From: Prostheceraeus crozeri
Taxonomy: Eukaryota > Platyhelminthes > Polycladida > Euryleptidae
Direction: 5' to 3'
Assembly (NCBI GenBank): GCA_907163375.1
Contig: CAJQUW010000942.1
Span: forward strand, 29,277-93,276
Length of the DNA stretch: 64,000 nucleotides
The position numbers and the translations under genes are program-made. The notes beneath the pieces were generated by a model, which saw only the letters and a list, made by a program, of their open reading frames with translations, had not been told where the DNA came from and searched no databases. Position 1 is the stretch's first letter; every line of letters starts with the position of its first letter. Shown here in pieces: positions 30,000-41,949 of the stretch.

Positions 30000-32665
30000 C
30001 TGGAAATACACCATTTCCATGTAGAATTTGACGCTGAATCCGAATCTGGCCTCCGTTTTCCCATCCGATGCTTCGTTTTGGCTCTACAGTAGGCAGCCAT
30101 CGCAAAAATTCTAACTCTGTCGTTTTTCCGAAAAATGTTGAAAATTTTTCTCGCTGATGACTTGAAACTCTCCGATTGACATGAAACTCACCATACAGAT
30201 AAAGAATCTGACGCTGATTCCAAATCTGAAATCCGTTTTCCCATCCGATGCTTCGTTTTGAAGCTAGAGCCCAAAACGTCCCAAATTCTAACTCTGTCGT
30301 TTTTCGCCAATGTCCCAAAATCTTAAATGGCATCTCACATCTAAACGAAGACAGATAGGAACAAGCCGATTCTTTCACTGAATTTGTCTCACTCTTAGCT
30401 TTCAAACGAGCTATCGCACGACAAAATCCGTCCACTGGAAGCCAAAATCGAAGCAAGCTGTCCAGAGGGGGGGGGGGACGTCAGTGAAATTTCAAAATTT
30501 GATGAAAAATGTTTTGGTGACGGTCCCAGGTCGAAATTCTACACTTTGGAAAATTTTCAAAATTTTTCCCATACAAACTCACTCTGACACTTAGGATTTT
30601 TTCAGGTAAGCGAGCTCCGACCTAAAATCTTGTAACCGCTCTAACTTTTGAACGGCTGCTCCGATTGACTCGCAACGAAAAATGCGGTCGAGCAGTGTTT
30701 CATCCTCTTTCCAATGCAAGTCGAACGAACAAAATCCGTCCACTAGAACCAAAGTTAGAACAAAGGGGGGGGGGACGTCAGTGAAATTTCAAAATTTGAT
30801 GAAAAATGTTTTGGTGACGGTCCCAGGTCGAAATTCCACACTTTGGAAAATTTTCAAAATTTTTCCCATACAAACTCACTCTGACACTTAGGATTTTTTC
30901 AGGTAAGCGAGCTCCGACCTAAAATCTTGTAACCGCTCTAACTTTTGAACGGCTGCTCCGATTGACTCGCAACGAAAAATGCGGTCGAGCAGTGTTTCAT
31001 CCTCTTTCCAATGCAAGTCGAACGAACAAAATCCGTCCACTAGAACCAAAGTTAGAACAAAGGGGGGGGGACGTCAGTGAAATTTCAAAATTTGATGAAA
31101 AATGTTTTGGTGACGGTCCCAGGTCGAAATTCCACACTTTGGAAAATTTTCAAAATTTTACCCATACAAACTCACTCTGACACTTAGGATTTTTTCAGGT
31201 AAGCGAGCTCCGACCTAAAATCTTGTAACCGCTCTAACTTTTGAACGGCTGCTCCGATTGACTCGCAACGAAAAATGCGGTCGAGCAGTGTTTCATCCTC
31301 TTTCCAATGCAAGTCGAACGAACAAAATCCGTCCACTAGAACCAAAGTTAGAACAAAGGGGGGGGGACGTCAGTGAAAATTTTTTCTCTCCGATTGACTT
31401 GAAACTCACCATACAGATAAAGAATTTCACGCTGATTCCAAATCTGAAATCCGTTTTCCCATCCGATGCTTCGTTTTGAAGCTAGAGCCCAAAACGTCCC
31501 AAATTCTAACTCTGTCGTTTTTTGCCAATGTCCCAAAATCTTAAATGGTGTCTCACATCTAAACGAAGACAGATAGGAACAAGCCGATTCTTTCATTGAA
31601 TTTGTCTCACTCTTAGCTTTCAAACGAGCTATCGCACGCCAAAATCCGTCCACTGGAAGCCAAAATCGAAGCAAGCTGTCCAGAGGGGGGGGGGACGTCA
31701 GCGAAAAATTTTTTCTCTCCGATTTCGCTGGAAACGTCCTTCCTAACCCAAAATTTCACGTAGATTCCGAATCTGGCCTCCGTTTTCTCATCCGATGCTT
31801 CGTTTGGGTGCTACACACCAAAACGTCCCAAATTCTAACTCTGTCGTTTTTTCGAAAAATGTTGAAAATTTTTTCTCTCCGATTGACTTGAAACTCACCA
31901 TACAGATGCAGAATTTCACGCTGAATCCGAATCTGAAATCCGTTTTCCCATCCGATGGTTCGTTTTGAAGCTACAGCCCAAAACATCCCAAATTCTAACT
32001 CTGTCGTTTTTCGCCAATGTCCCAAAATCTTAAATGGCGTCTCACATCTAAACGAAGACAGATAGGAACAAGCCGATTCTTTCACTGAATTTGTCTCACT
32101 CTTAGCTTTCAAACGAGCTATCGCACGACAAAATCCGTCCACTGGAAGCCAAAATCGAAGCAAGCTGTCCAGAGGGGGGGGGGACGTCAGCGAAAAATTT
32201 TTTCTCTCCGATTGCTTTCAAATTCACCATACAGATGCAGAATTTCACGCTGAATCCGAATCTGGCCTCCGTTTTCTCATCCGAGGATACGTTTGGGCCC
32301 TACACACCAAAACGTCCCACATTTTAACTCTGCCAAAATTTTGAAGAAACAGTTTTTCTCGCCGATTGAGCTGGAAATCACACCACAGATGCAGAATTTT
32401 ACGCTGAATCCGAATCTGGCAGCCATTTCACCATCCACGACAACCTAGACGGTCGCCCATGTCAACCTAGACGGTCGCCCACGTCAACCTAGACGGTCGC
32501 CCACGTCAACCTGGACGGTCGCCCAAGTCAACCAGGCGGTCGGACCAACTCACTCGAGTCTCACACTCTGTCGTTGCAGAGGGGGGGGGGAGTCAGCGAA
32601 CATGTTGTGAACCAACCTGGCCGGCACACCACGACAGACCACAACCTCTGTCGTTCCAGAGGGGG
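30000..32665 (-). repeat. Poly-G-punctuated tandem units of the right arm
   Basis: The inverse of the left array, in the order A, short A, B, B, B, A reading inward from the right end. The second unit (the one containing 31348-31674) is about 330 bp instead of 489 bp. It carries its own substitutions and resembles the inner A variant, which suggests replacement by an inner unit through unequal exchange or conversion. G-runs are 8-11 bases, and the GACGTC motif adjoins each. Confidence 0.85.
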
Positions 32666-32688
32666 GGGGCGCGCTGTGTTTATTATGG

Positions 32689-33624
32689 ACCTTTTATTAC
32701 TACTCAGACGGATTATTTCAATATAAAGTTATGCCCTTTGGCATGAAAAACTCACAATCGACTTTTCAAAGACTGATTTCTAAGGTGTTAGGCGATCTTG
32801 AGAACGTCACGGCATATGTTGATGATATAGTTGTTCACAACAACACTTGGGAGGAGCACCAACGGACACTTAGGAAATTGTTTGGAAGGCTCCGAACAGC
32901 CAATCTCACTATAAACTTAACCAAAAGCGTATTTTGCCAGGCGGATGTGGTCTACTTAGGGCATGTAGTAGGGCACGGGAAAGTGAGGCCACTTCAAAGT
33001 CATATAAATCACATGAAAAATTTCCCACCCCCTTCAGATAAGAAAGGTATTATGCGTTTTCTAGGAATGCTAGGATACTATCGGAGGTTTCTACCAGATT
33101 TTGCAACTGTAGCAGTACCCCTCACAAACATACTGAGTAAAAGGTCGCCCTTTATCTGAGACAGAGAGTGTCAAGACGCTTTTGATAAGTTAAAAATTAT
33201 GATGTGCGATCCCCCTGTGCTAAAAGCACCGGCGTGGGACAAACCCTTTCAAATAATGACAGATGCCAGCGATGTAGGAGTAGGGGCTGTGCTAATGCAA
33301 GAAACGGACGGTACTCCATTTCCAGTAGCTTACTACTCTAAAAAATTAGACAAACATCAAGTGAACTATTCTACAATAGAAAAAGAGACTCTTGCGTTAC
33401 TGGCAGCAATAAAGCATTTCGAGGTATATATCTCATCTTCAATAGAACAAGTTATAGTATACACTGACCACAATCCTTTAGTCTTCCTTAACAAAATGAA
33501 ATTCAAAAACCGCCGTCTCCTCTCATGGAGTCTGACTATTCAGGAGTTTGATCTTCGAATTTGTCATGTAAAGGGTAAGGACAACATTTGGGCTGACGCG
33601 CTGTCCCGGTCCTGCCCCCTTTAG
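32689..33624 (+). pseudogene. Ty3/gypsy pol fragment (RT and RNase H)
   Basis: Reverse transcriptase and RNase H of an LTR retrotransposon. The frame is open from the element border at about 32,689. Seen: GLFQYKVMPFGMKNSQSTFQ, the catalytic YVDD (32814-32825), FLGMLGYYRRFLPDFA, then RNase H with TDASDVGVGAVLMQ and DALSR. A TGA at 33157-33159 replaces an expected tryptophan. The RT N-terminal half is cut off exactly where the 22-kb element ends. The frame stops after RNase H (33622-33624) and no integrase follows, so the copy also lost its 3' pol part. Confidence 0.88.
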
Positions 33625-34325
33625 CTGATTCTATCTCCAGAACACGGCGGGCCGCGTAGACTGAAACGCACAACGCAAGTCGAGCACCAATCTCCGAGCT
33701 GTATCTACGATCCAAACCAGAAGCCACCCTGAGCACAAGACACTTCTGTATATCCACGCGATACGTATATCAATCTACTGCACGCCTCCTACCGATCGGC
33801 GTTCTTGTCCGGGTGGATGTGATGACTATGACTTCTCTTTCCTCTCCTCCTTCCTCTACATTGATCGCGCAGAAGACAAGTGACGTCACTCTGCAACGTA
33901 GGAGAGAAATCAGGCTCATAATGACATTCATAAACAGCTGCCGTTGCCGCCCGCGCCATCTCTCACTCTCATCTCGTGAAAAGAGGGTCAAGACCTCTTG
34001 CTCTCGCCTCGCGGAAAGAAGGACAAGACCTTGCCGCGCGCGCCGTCATCTTCACACCTCCGCACCGACCAAATCACTCCCAATTCCTGTCCGCGGAGCT
34101 CAAGCGTGCCCGTTCAAACTCCGACCGTTCCCGCTCGCTGCTGCTGCTGATCACGCGCACTAACTTTAACGTGAACGCTTAACTGGTCCTTCTAGGGGCC
34201 ACTTTCGAGACTTGCCCTCCAGGCCCTCAAGAGGGCCCATACCATTTGCCGCTCAATAAAGCATTATTAAGAAGCCAATCCTCTTTTCTGCTACGACCTA
34301 CCGGGTTTGGGAGATCGTAACAACA
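33625..34325 (+). mobile_element. Gypsy 3' region and probable 3' LTR
   Basis: A GC-richer noncoding stretch with AATAAA near 34,255 followed by a GGGAGATCGTAACA end near 34,324, as expected for a long terminal repeat (R-U5 end). I could not define the LTR start because no second LTR copy is present. ORFs inside read through repeats of no recognisable protein. Confidence 0.45.
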
Positions 34326-35181
34326 GTCTCTTGGAACAGATGAGGAGCCACTAAGAAATCCTGATACAGAGGTATGTCTTAGTCATAGAAAAAAGATAAT
34401 TAGACTATGGTGAAGGGACATCAATTCATTTTCAGCGAAATTAAATCTGCTCCTGATGCCTACTCTTTAAAAATAAAAGTTAAGAATCTTGTATGCCGGC
34501 ATATTCTTGAATTGTGGAAAATCTAGGTTTATTTGTTTGAGATAGAGTAACTAGGATATTACAATTCCGTGCACATTACTTTAAAGTATGGATGTCTGTT
34601 TGAGACTATGAATACATTAATTTTCAATTATTTGTACAAGTGATGCGTTACAATTAATTGTTTCTTGATATTGTGATGTTACTTGAAACTTGATAAATGT
34701 TAAATGCACACTCCTGCTGGCGTATTTTGCAGGTACTATGTACTAGTGTTCAAAAATTACCAGCAATTTACTGGTAATTTATCGGTAAATTACCGGTAAT
34801 TTATATTCAAGTCCGTATAACTTCAAATCGAGTGCACCAATATGCTTTGATTTTAGCTAAGTACACACTTGGCTTAATCTGATTCTGATGAAGGCTTGAA
34901 TTTTGCTCAACGTCTGATTCTTTGTCATAGATATTGCAATTGAGAAATGAAAAATTGACATTTTTAAGAAGTTTGCTGGTATTTCACTCAATTCCATAGA
35001 CCACAATAATCAAAAGTTTGACGGCAAATAAACATTGTTCTAGGGAAAGGCCACGCGCTCTATAATATTTTGTAAATTATGCACTGCAGATCCTTAGCTT
35101 TCTATAAATACAATTCCAAACTACAGGGTGTTCAGTATAAAAGCAGGAAATTCCAAATTTATGCTTGCATAGTTTGTAATA

Positions 35182-38100
35182 GGGGAAGTCAGTGCAGGAT
35201 GGGACAGTGCAGATCTCGCTTATCTTGAGTGATTCAGCAGATTGCTATCTATCCATATGAACCACCACTGGCTGTTACTACCCGCCAATAGGAAGCACTC
35301 GGTTCATCACGTGTTATGCCGGAGATACAATGAGATTGTAAAAACGACCATGTTCAAAATCTATCTCGTCAATTGATGCTTGCATGATCCACACACTGTT
35401 GCACCAACTTCTGCATCTGATCTCTTCACCGATCCCGAGGTAAGTGAAACCATTTATCACATGCACAAGCTTTAGCAAAAGTAATCACGACTAGATGTCC
35501 TCAACTTTGAGTTTTTTCATTGATAACTGATGGGGCAGGTCGGGACAGCTATGTCCCATCTTGCCCCATATAGAAATGTACCGAAAACTTCATGCTTTTG
35601 TTTCTTATGCATTACAAGCTCAATGCTTAGAATACAGCTTATTAAGATATTTTTTAGCAGACTAGAACTAATGTGTGTCTAATGAGGGCTTTCATGCTTC
35701 GGCCTTTTTCATTTTTCAAAGAGGCTTATTTTAAATTATTTCACTTTCAGGTTGCAAGATGGCTCGAAGCTACAGAAGAAAATCCAATCGATTCCAGTGG
35801 TCAAATGAAGATCTAAAAAGTGCGAAGGATGCCGTGGAGTCTGGATCTCTGTCCATAAGAAAAGCGGACGTTCAATATTCCATCCCCAAGTCAACTCTCC
35901 AGAGAGCTCTAAAAGGCAAAGTCGAAAGTGGTCGACGCGGAAGGTTTTCAACTGTCTTTTCGGAGGATCAAGAGCAGGAGATTGAGGATCACTCAAAGAA
36001 ACTGGCAAGTCTCATGCATGGATTAACTCCGCAGAAACTAAGGTCATTAATTTATGATTATGCTGTCGTCAACAAAATTCAACACCCGTTCTCCAACATC
36101 AAGCGTGAGGCAGGGAGGGATTGGCTGGTAGGATTTTTTAAAACGACATCCCACGCTCTCCCTGAGAACAGCGGAGAACACTAGTTTGACTAGAATAACC
36201 GGCTTTAATAGACAGAAAGCGGACGAATTTTTCAAAAATTTGAAAGCCGTCATGCAGAAGCACAAATTTATGCCTACTGAAATTTACAACATGGATGAAT
36301 GTGGAATATCAAACGTTCCACAAGGAAATCCAATGGTCATAGCCTCAAGAGGAACTAGGCAGGTCGGCATTGTAACCTCGGCCGAAAAGGGACAAACCAC
36401 GACAATAGTCTGCAATGAGCGCCGCTGGGTACTTCATTCCTCCAATAATCATTTTCAATAGGAAAAATAAGTCGGATAAGCTCATGCAAAGAGCGCCATC
36501 AGGCTCTATACAGCTTGTTTCTGACAACGGTTGGATGACGGTAGATTTGTTCACGCAATGGCTTCAACACTTTGCAAACTCAACTGGTGCCTCGCCCTCA
36601 TCTAAAAGGCTTTTAGTCATGGACAATCATGTGAGCCATGTATCACTACAAGCTGTTTCTAGAGCCGAAGAACTAGGAATAGTTCTTTTAACCATTCCCC
36701 CTTATACAAGCCATAAGTTGCAGCCTCTCGACCGCAGCTTCTTCGGACCTCTGAAGGCTCAGTACGAAAAAGTTTGCATTGAGTGGCAATTGTCTCATCC
36801 TGGAAGGAGAATCTCTCAAGAATATACTGCAGAACTATTTGGTGTGAAGGCTGCTTCGATTGAAAAACCCATTAATGGATTTTGAGCAACAGGGATATCG
36901 CCTCTAGAATCGCAAGTTTTCACCGATGATGATTTTGCGCCATCCACGATCACCGAAAGGTCACACGTCGAGTCAGATGGGCCTACTCAATTGGACTCCA
37001 CAGCTGCAGTAGCAAATCATCATCCGAACTCAACCGCTTCAAACATGCCTCCTCTTCGGTACTCCACTGCCTCAGCCATGCCTCTTGGTCAGGACTCTGT
37101 CACAGTCAGGCCTCCAGTTCAAGACTCAACCACTTCAACCACACCTCTTCGGGACTCCACTGCCTCAGCCATGCCTCTTGGTCAGGACTCTGTCACAGTC
37201 AGGCCTCCAGTTCAAGACTCAACCACTTCAACCACACCTCTTCAGGACTCCAGGACTCCACTGCAACAGCCATGCCTCTTGGTCAGGAATGCACCTCTTC
37301 AGCCATGCCTCTAGGTCAGGACTGCACCTCTTCAGCCATGCTTCTAGGTCAGGACTCTGCCACTTCGGCAAGGACGCTTAATCGAGAATTTGCAGGTCCA
37401 GACTTGGTCCAGACTGAATCAGACACTCTGCGACAGAAGTCCTCCACTTCAACCATCTATCCTCAACGCAAATTAGTGCCAATATCAGCACTATCAAAGA
37501 TACCGATAGTAGACCGATCGACTTCGTCTAATGGACGAAAGCGAAAAGCTGGAAAATCGATGATATTAACATCCAGCCAGTTAAGAGAGCTCTTCTGGAG
37601 AAACAAACACACACTGGCAAACAGAGGAAGCCAAAGAAATCAGCCAAGAACTCTAAAAGAGCAGGACCAACAAAGAGCAAAAGTGACTGGCATGAAAAGG
37701 AGAATTTGAACATGAAGTATTTTTGTCTATTTTGTAGTGAAGAATTTATCAATCCGCCAACTGAAGACTGGATAATGTGCCAACTCTGCCGAGGATGGTG
37801 TCATGAGGCCTGCTCAAATGGCCAACCAAGTTCCGGTGACTTTATATGTGACTTTTGCCACTGAGGCTCTTTGATTAATAGATTTGATGACTCAATCAAT
37901 TTTATTGCACCATGTAATTTTCTAAACCACTTGTTGTCGTTTTAACAAAGTCTGACTAGAAAAAGGAGTCATATTGTGTTCATAACTGAAGTTCTCTCTT
38001 TTTTATTACAATGTGAGCATGTCAATCATTTCAGATTAGCTTAAGCTGGCTCTACATTCTCTTTTGCGTCAATTCGATTTCTTTTTGAAGTCATTCTATA

Positions 38101-38382
38101 TTGGATATCATTCAAAGAGCAAGAGTTGCTTTCATTATTGACATCATTAAAAAAATTGTCTGACCCATCCTGCCCCAACCGTTGGGGCAGGATGGACCAC
38201 TCGAACATATTTTTTGATTCCTTCTAGCGAGATAAAAAATCGGTAAACTAGGCTACAACTTCTCAAAACACTTCCTCTAACAAAAAGATAGTAAAATATC
38301 TCTAAAATGCGGGAAGAATAGCTTGTTTGCAGTGGTTTCTATGGCATCTTAGAAATGAGGTCCATCCTGCCCCGACTTCCCC
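35182..38382 (+). mobile_element. Pogo-type transposon nested in the mariner
   Basis: Imperfect inverted ends GGGGAAGTC and GACTTCCCC are each next to TA (35180-35181 and 38383-38384). GGCAGGATGG-like blocks lie subterminally. Length 3.2 kb. It is the youngest of the three nested elements by position. Confidence 0.88.
35759..37864 (+). pseudogene. Pogo-like DDE transposase with C-terminal PHD finger
   Basis: The N-terminal Psq/CENP-B-type helix-turn-helix (35759-36184) contains SIRKADVQYSIPKSTLQRAL. The DDE domain has YNMDECG (near 36,290), LVMDNHVSH (near 36,615) and LQPLDRSFFGPLK (near 36,720). Frameshifts near 36,184 and 36,415 and a TGA at 36883-36885 inactivate it. A linker with imperfect 31-residue repeats (MPLGQDSVTVRPPVQDSTTS) follows. 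A basic stretch then leads, in another frame, into a PHD finger: CLFC, CQLC, WCHEAC and CDFCH, stop 37862-37864. The finger is too short to stand out as an ORF, but all C4HC3 ligands are present. Confidence 0.85.
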
Positions 38383-38545
38383 TATCTGCGAATTCCAAGA
38401 ATTGTAATTGCGATCTATAAGAATTGTGACTGGAAATTCTAAGAATTGTAATTGGTTGTTATAGCTGTTATATGATTGGTTGATTTGTATTTTTTCGTAG
38501 TACGAAATAAGAAGAACATTCCAGTACCATCAATTTCATTATATT

Positions 38546-39376
38546 GTGCAAATGCCTCAGTTAACTGATTTCCAGCGTCAAGTGATCATGTTATTTAAAA
38601 CTGAGCATCCCACTTTGGGCCTTGATAAATGCGGCGAAATTCAGCCGAATTTCTTCAGCACAATTACAAAAAATCAGTTCACCCTTGTGGCTAAGCGAAT
38701 AAAAGAAGAAGGTAATGCAACCCATCGCAAGCGTGGAACAGGTACCGCCACAAAATTTGACAACAATGCACGGACTGCTGTTTTGGATTCGGATGTCACG
38801 CCAGTTACGCCAAAGGGAAATATGTCATTAGGAACTGTGAATGACAAAATTCGACAATAGCAAAAGTCGATAATTTGTTGTGCTGCGGTTTCCTGGTTTG
38901 GAAAGTCAAATCTTTACTTTATTGAAACTGGCCAAGACCACATCCCAAATTCAAAAAAGAAGAAGACAGTAAATCAGGACGTTCATCGAGAAAAAATGTG
39001 CCCTCGGGTTATCGAAGATATCAATCGCATAATGCAAAATGAACCATGGACGTGACAACAAGATGGCGCAAAGCTCCACACAGTAGTCACAACAATTAAT
39101 TGGCTTAGAGAAAACACACCTGATTTTTTTTGAACCAAGTGATTGGCATTCAAAAAGCCCAGATTTGAACGTCATGGACTTCTGTATGTGGAGTATTTTA
39201 TTGTCCCATCTTCAGCGACAGCGTGGACAGATAACTGACATTGAAATGCTTAAAGATGTTTTGACAGAAGTGTGGAATGGAATACCCGACAGAACCCTTC
39301 GCTCAGCCACTTCTGCATGGATACAACGTTTGAAGCGCTGTGTCAATGTCAGTGGTTCTCATTTTGAACTTTATTG
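38546..39376 (+). pseudogene. Tc1/mariner transposase fragments
   Basis: The N-terminal HTH-like part is at 38546-38860. A gap follows, and the catalytic end is in shifted frames: QQDGAKLHT (near 39,060) and SPDLNVMDFCMW (near 39,155-39,190). The first catalytic aspartate is absent through deletion. It belongs to the element at 35124-39452. Confidence 0.75.
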
Positions 39377-41949
39377 ATATTTCCGAGTCTTCATTATTGC
39401 TTTTGTAATACACATACATTTGAAATTTCCTGGTTTTTTACTGAACACCCTGTAGTTGTCAATGTTAGAAGGAGTATGAAATCTATGCGTAGTAAATTTA
39501 AATACATGGCGACATGTTTCAAGAAATGTATTTTGACAACTATAATTAGTAATAAATATTACTATAATATGAGAAAGAGAGAGAGAGATCATCAATGGAA
39601 AGAATATGCAGATATCGTCCCTATTGTAGCCATCTGGTAAAATTGGACAATACGCGCCCAGGCTACAATCATCATAAAGGTGCATAGAGGCATTGATAAG
39701 AGAGCAATAGCGATCGTCTCAACCAATGAGAGACCAGAATTAGAATATTTTAAATGCGTGTTGAAGAGATAGCTACCTAGGGTGCAATTTCATAAATTCA
39801 GGCATTCTTTAGTACTGCTAGGGGTTGATGATAGCAAAGTGAATGGTATAATTACATAATTAGACTGTTTAAGCGCATCACTTTGCTAGAAGTACAAACT
39901 GATTCAAAGCAATGGCACATGCAGGAACATGCTGTGAATTCCTTCAAAATGCTCCGATCGTCACGATTCCTTCAGATTCGAAGAATTCAGATCATTGCGC
40001 AAAAGTTTTCTCGACAATGTTGGGCCCTCAAATCATTATTAGAAAAAAATAGCAGGCGCACGAAAAAACGCTCTCAAACTTCTCTGTAGAACTTGACATC
40101 GACTGTGTCGCTTTGTTGTGTAATCCGGTTGATAAGTCACTGAAGCTTCGCACAATTTGGCGTGTTTAATATCGAACTGGCTGCTTTGTTCGATTGCTGT
40201 GGTAATATGTCAGCAGATTGTGCCATTTTATTAACGTTACATGTTCCCATGTTTCCTTTCTAGTCAAACAGAAGAAGAGAAGACCGGTCTAATTCTGTGG
40301 GTATAACTATTAACATCGAACTATTCATACACACCTGGTTGAATACATTTATAAGCTATAAGCTATGATTTAGTAATTTTAAGAAACTCTAAATTCTTTA
40401 GGCTACCTGAGAATTGTGAGAGTATTGGAAATGAAATTTTGCCATAGCAAAATATAATGAGGAAACCCCTAAAAATGAACAATTGTGTATCTGTAATTTA
40501 CCGGTAATTCATTTCAATCTTACCGGTAAATTACCGGTAATTTACCACACTTCAAACACTGCTATGTACTAACAATCAAATTCTTCTTGAAATAAGGGAA
40601 ATGAAGATCTTTTTGGAGGACATGAATAAGCGGATGGCTTCATTGGAGAAAGAAAATAAGAGAGTAAGTAGTTAGTGTGAGCTATATAACTACACTGTAA
40701 TTTAGTCACAGTGAGTTACAGTATACACATGTGCATGTAATTTCTCAAAACACCAGTTTTTTATATACTTTTATTACGTACGATAGAAATAATTAAGTAC
40801 ATTACTTTCTCTCGATGGTTGACTTAAATTAATCACGGACAATTGATCTTATCTTACAGAACCGAAAGGAAGCATCAAGACACTTGGTTCAAGTTCAAGA
40901 CGAGACATCAAGTTCTTCAGCGGAGCCTGTAGTACTGAATGAAACTAGCCTCTTTGTTCATAACTGCAGACTTCGCTCATCATTTAAAACTTGAAAGTGC
41001 ATCACATGCAATATTTCATCTTTCAGATTTTTAATGGAAAGGATTTGATGTCCATCAGGGCGAGTAGGCCCAGCATATTCGCCCTCCGAATTGCGGAGGA
41101 AATGTTCAGGGAGGATGAGCTAAAGACGAAGCTAATATCTCCTTAAAGAAAGAGCCATGATGGGAGGCAGCCATTTGAGGACGATAACAGACTGAAAATT
41201 ATGAAAAGTAAGGGATTTATCTTTCTAAACGCGGTAACGTGCCATCCATGTGGAATTTCCCATGTGTTTGTTCTCCTGTTTTTATTGTGTGATAATTCGT
41301 ATTTGTATGTCCCATATATTATTTGAGGAACAATCGGGATCGTCTCTCTGAAAGATGCCGATCATGGTATATAAGGTGCAATTCATATAAACACAGATTT
41401 CGATAAAAATCATTAGGACCATTTATTCCATTTAGGGCACAAGATCTCTTGTCAATCGATGAGACACTGTGCATCAATGTTTACGCAATAGAAATCAGAG
41501 AACGGTGATAATGAACATGTCGCTTATCTCTGTATCGTGGCGGCGAAGAATAGAATCTCGTCAGAGGATTTTGAGATTTCCTGTCGAATGTGGATATTTC
41601 ACCGAAATTCGTGCATGCATCCTCAGGTCAAAGGGAAGATAGCCGGAATACTGACTGAATCCTCGTAAAACCTGCGCGTATTTTATCTAATAAGAGGAAA
41701 TTTGCTTCAGTGAAAAGACTGCGGTCATAATATCCTTTCCAGGATGATATCATCAATGTTAATGTATGTTTTATTTCACATACATGTATACTCACTGGTT
41801 GAATGAAGTGAACATTCGCCGAAAGAATCAATTCTAACTCTGAGTATACCCAAGATTATAGAAACAATTATATATCATAGAACGATTTTGGTGTGGCCAT
41901 GCTCAATATTTGATTAGAAAATGATTCATATTATCATCGGACATATGTA

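Larger units (their letters stand above)
10387..32704. mobile_element. 22.3-kb palindromic Polinton-related element with giant inverted arms
   Basis: The termini are AGTAGTAA (10387-10394) and its complement TTACTACT (32697-32704). Similarity between the ends continues inward through about 35 bp with few mismatches to the first poly-C tract, and then for several kilobases. The core encodes a protein-primed-type PolB and a jelly-roll-like protein. Polintons are known for PolB, terminal inverted repeats starting AG with short terminal reiterations, and 6-bp duplications. Here the arms are far longer than usual, and integrase, FtsK-type ATPase and protease are not found. The 6 bp outside are GTGATT on the left and CAGACG on the right, so no duplication is seen. 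Confidence 0.8.
24530..32704 (-). repeat. Right inverted arm of the 22-kb element
   Basis: Mirror of the left arm. For the part inside 11,881, left and right coordinates sum to 43,248. It carries its own copies of P1 (TATA 29913-29907, minus), P2 (28267-28261, minus), the 88-codon ORF and modules A-C, all reading towards the core on the minus strand. The inner end is an expanded minisatellite (24,535-27,355), twice the length of the left one. Distinct unit composition shows it is a separate physical copy. Confidence 0.92.
35124..39452 (+). mobile_element. Tc1/mariner element nested in the hAT
   Basis: The ends CAGGGTGTTCAGTA (35124) and its inverse TACTGAACACCCTG (39439-39452) are flanked by TA (35122-35123 and 39453-39454). 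The pogo element sits 58 bp inside its left end. After subtracting pogo it is about 1.13 kb, with transposase fragments only. Confidence 0.88.
34744..40561. mobile_element. hAT-type transposon (non-autonomous), host of nested insertions
   Basis: The ends TAGTGTTC on the left and CAGTGTTTGAA on the right (reverse strand) match the hAT YAGNG form. The 8-bp duplication CTATGTAC is exact (34736-34743 and 40562-40569) and fits the nTnnnnAn preference. Subterminal TTACCGGTAA palindromes occur in both ends. Without the nested mariner the element is about 1.49 kb. A 68-codon ORF at 39883-40089 has no transposase features. Confidence 0.85.
34733..41208 (+). pseudogene. BEN-domain-like host gene, interrupted
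   Basis: Exon-like pieces. A coiled-coil exon starts after TTTTGCAG at 34733, is split by the hAT insertion, resumes at 40570 and ends at AGA|GTAAGT (40663). A second exon starts at 40860 (CTTACAG) with a serine-rich stretch, to about 40,937. A third starts at 41027 (TTTCAG) with DLMSIRASRPSIFALRIAEE and QPFEDDNRLKIMK, ending before GTAAGG near 41,207. The third has an in-frame TAA (near 41,146). The pattern suggests a BEN domain. A 14-codon exon may lie at 34,330-34,368 and a last exon at 47,878-48,024 beyond the next transposon. The gene looks inactive here. Confidence 0.35.

Noticed and set aside
10387-32704. Whole palindrome as a mirrored assembly artefact
   Set aside because: The arms differ in one repeat unit, in minisatellite length and in scattered bases, and the core is unique. 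A chimaeric join at one flank is still possible.
10381-32710. 6-bp target duplication for the large element
   Set aside because: GTGATT and CAGACG do not match at any small offset.
33536-34182. ORFs after the gypsy RNase H
   Set aside because: They are short, arginine- or serine-rich, overlap on both strands in a GC-richer LTR-like region, and have no integrase motifs.
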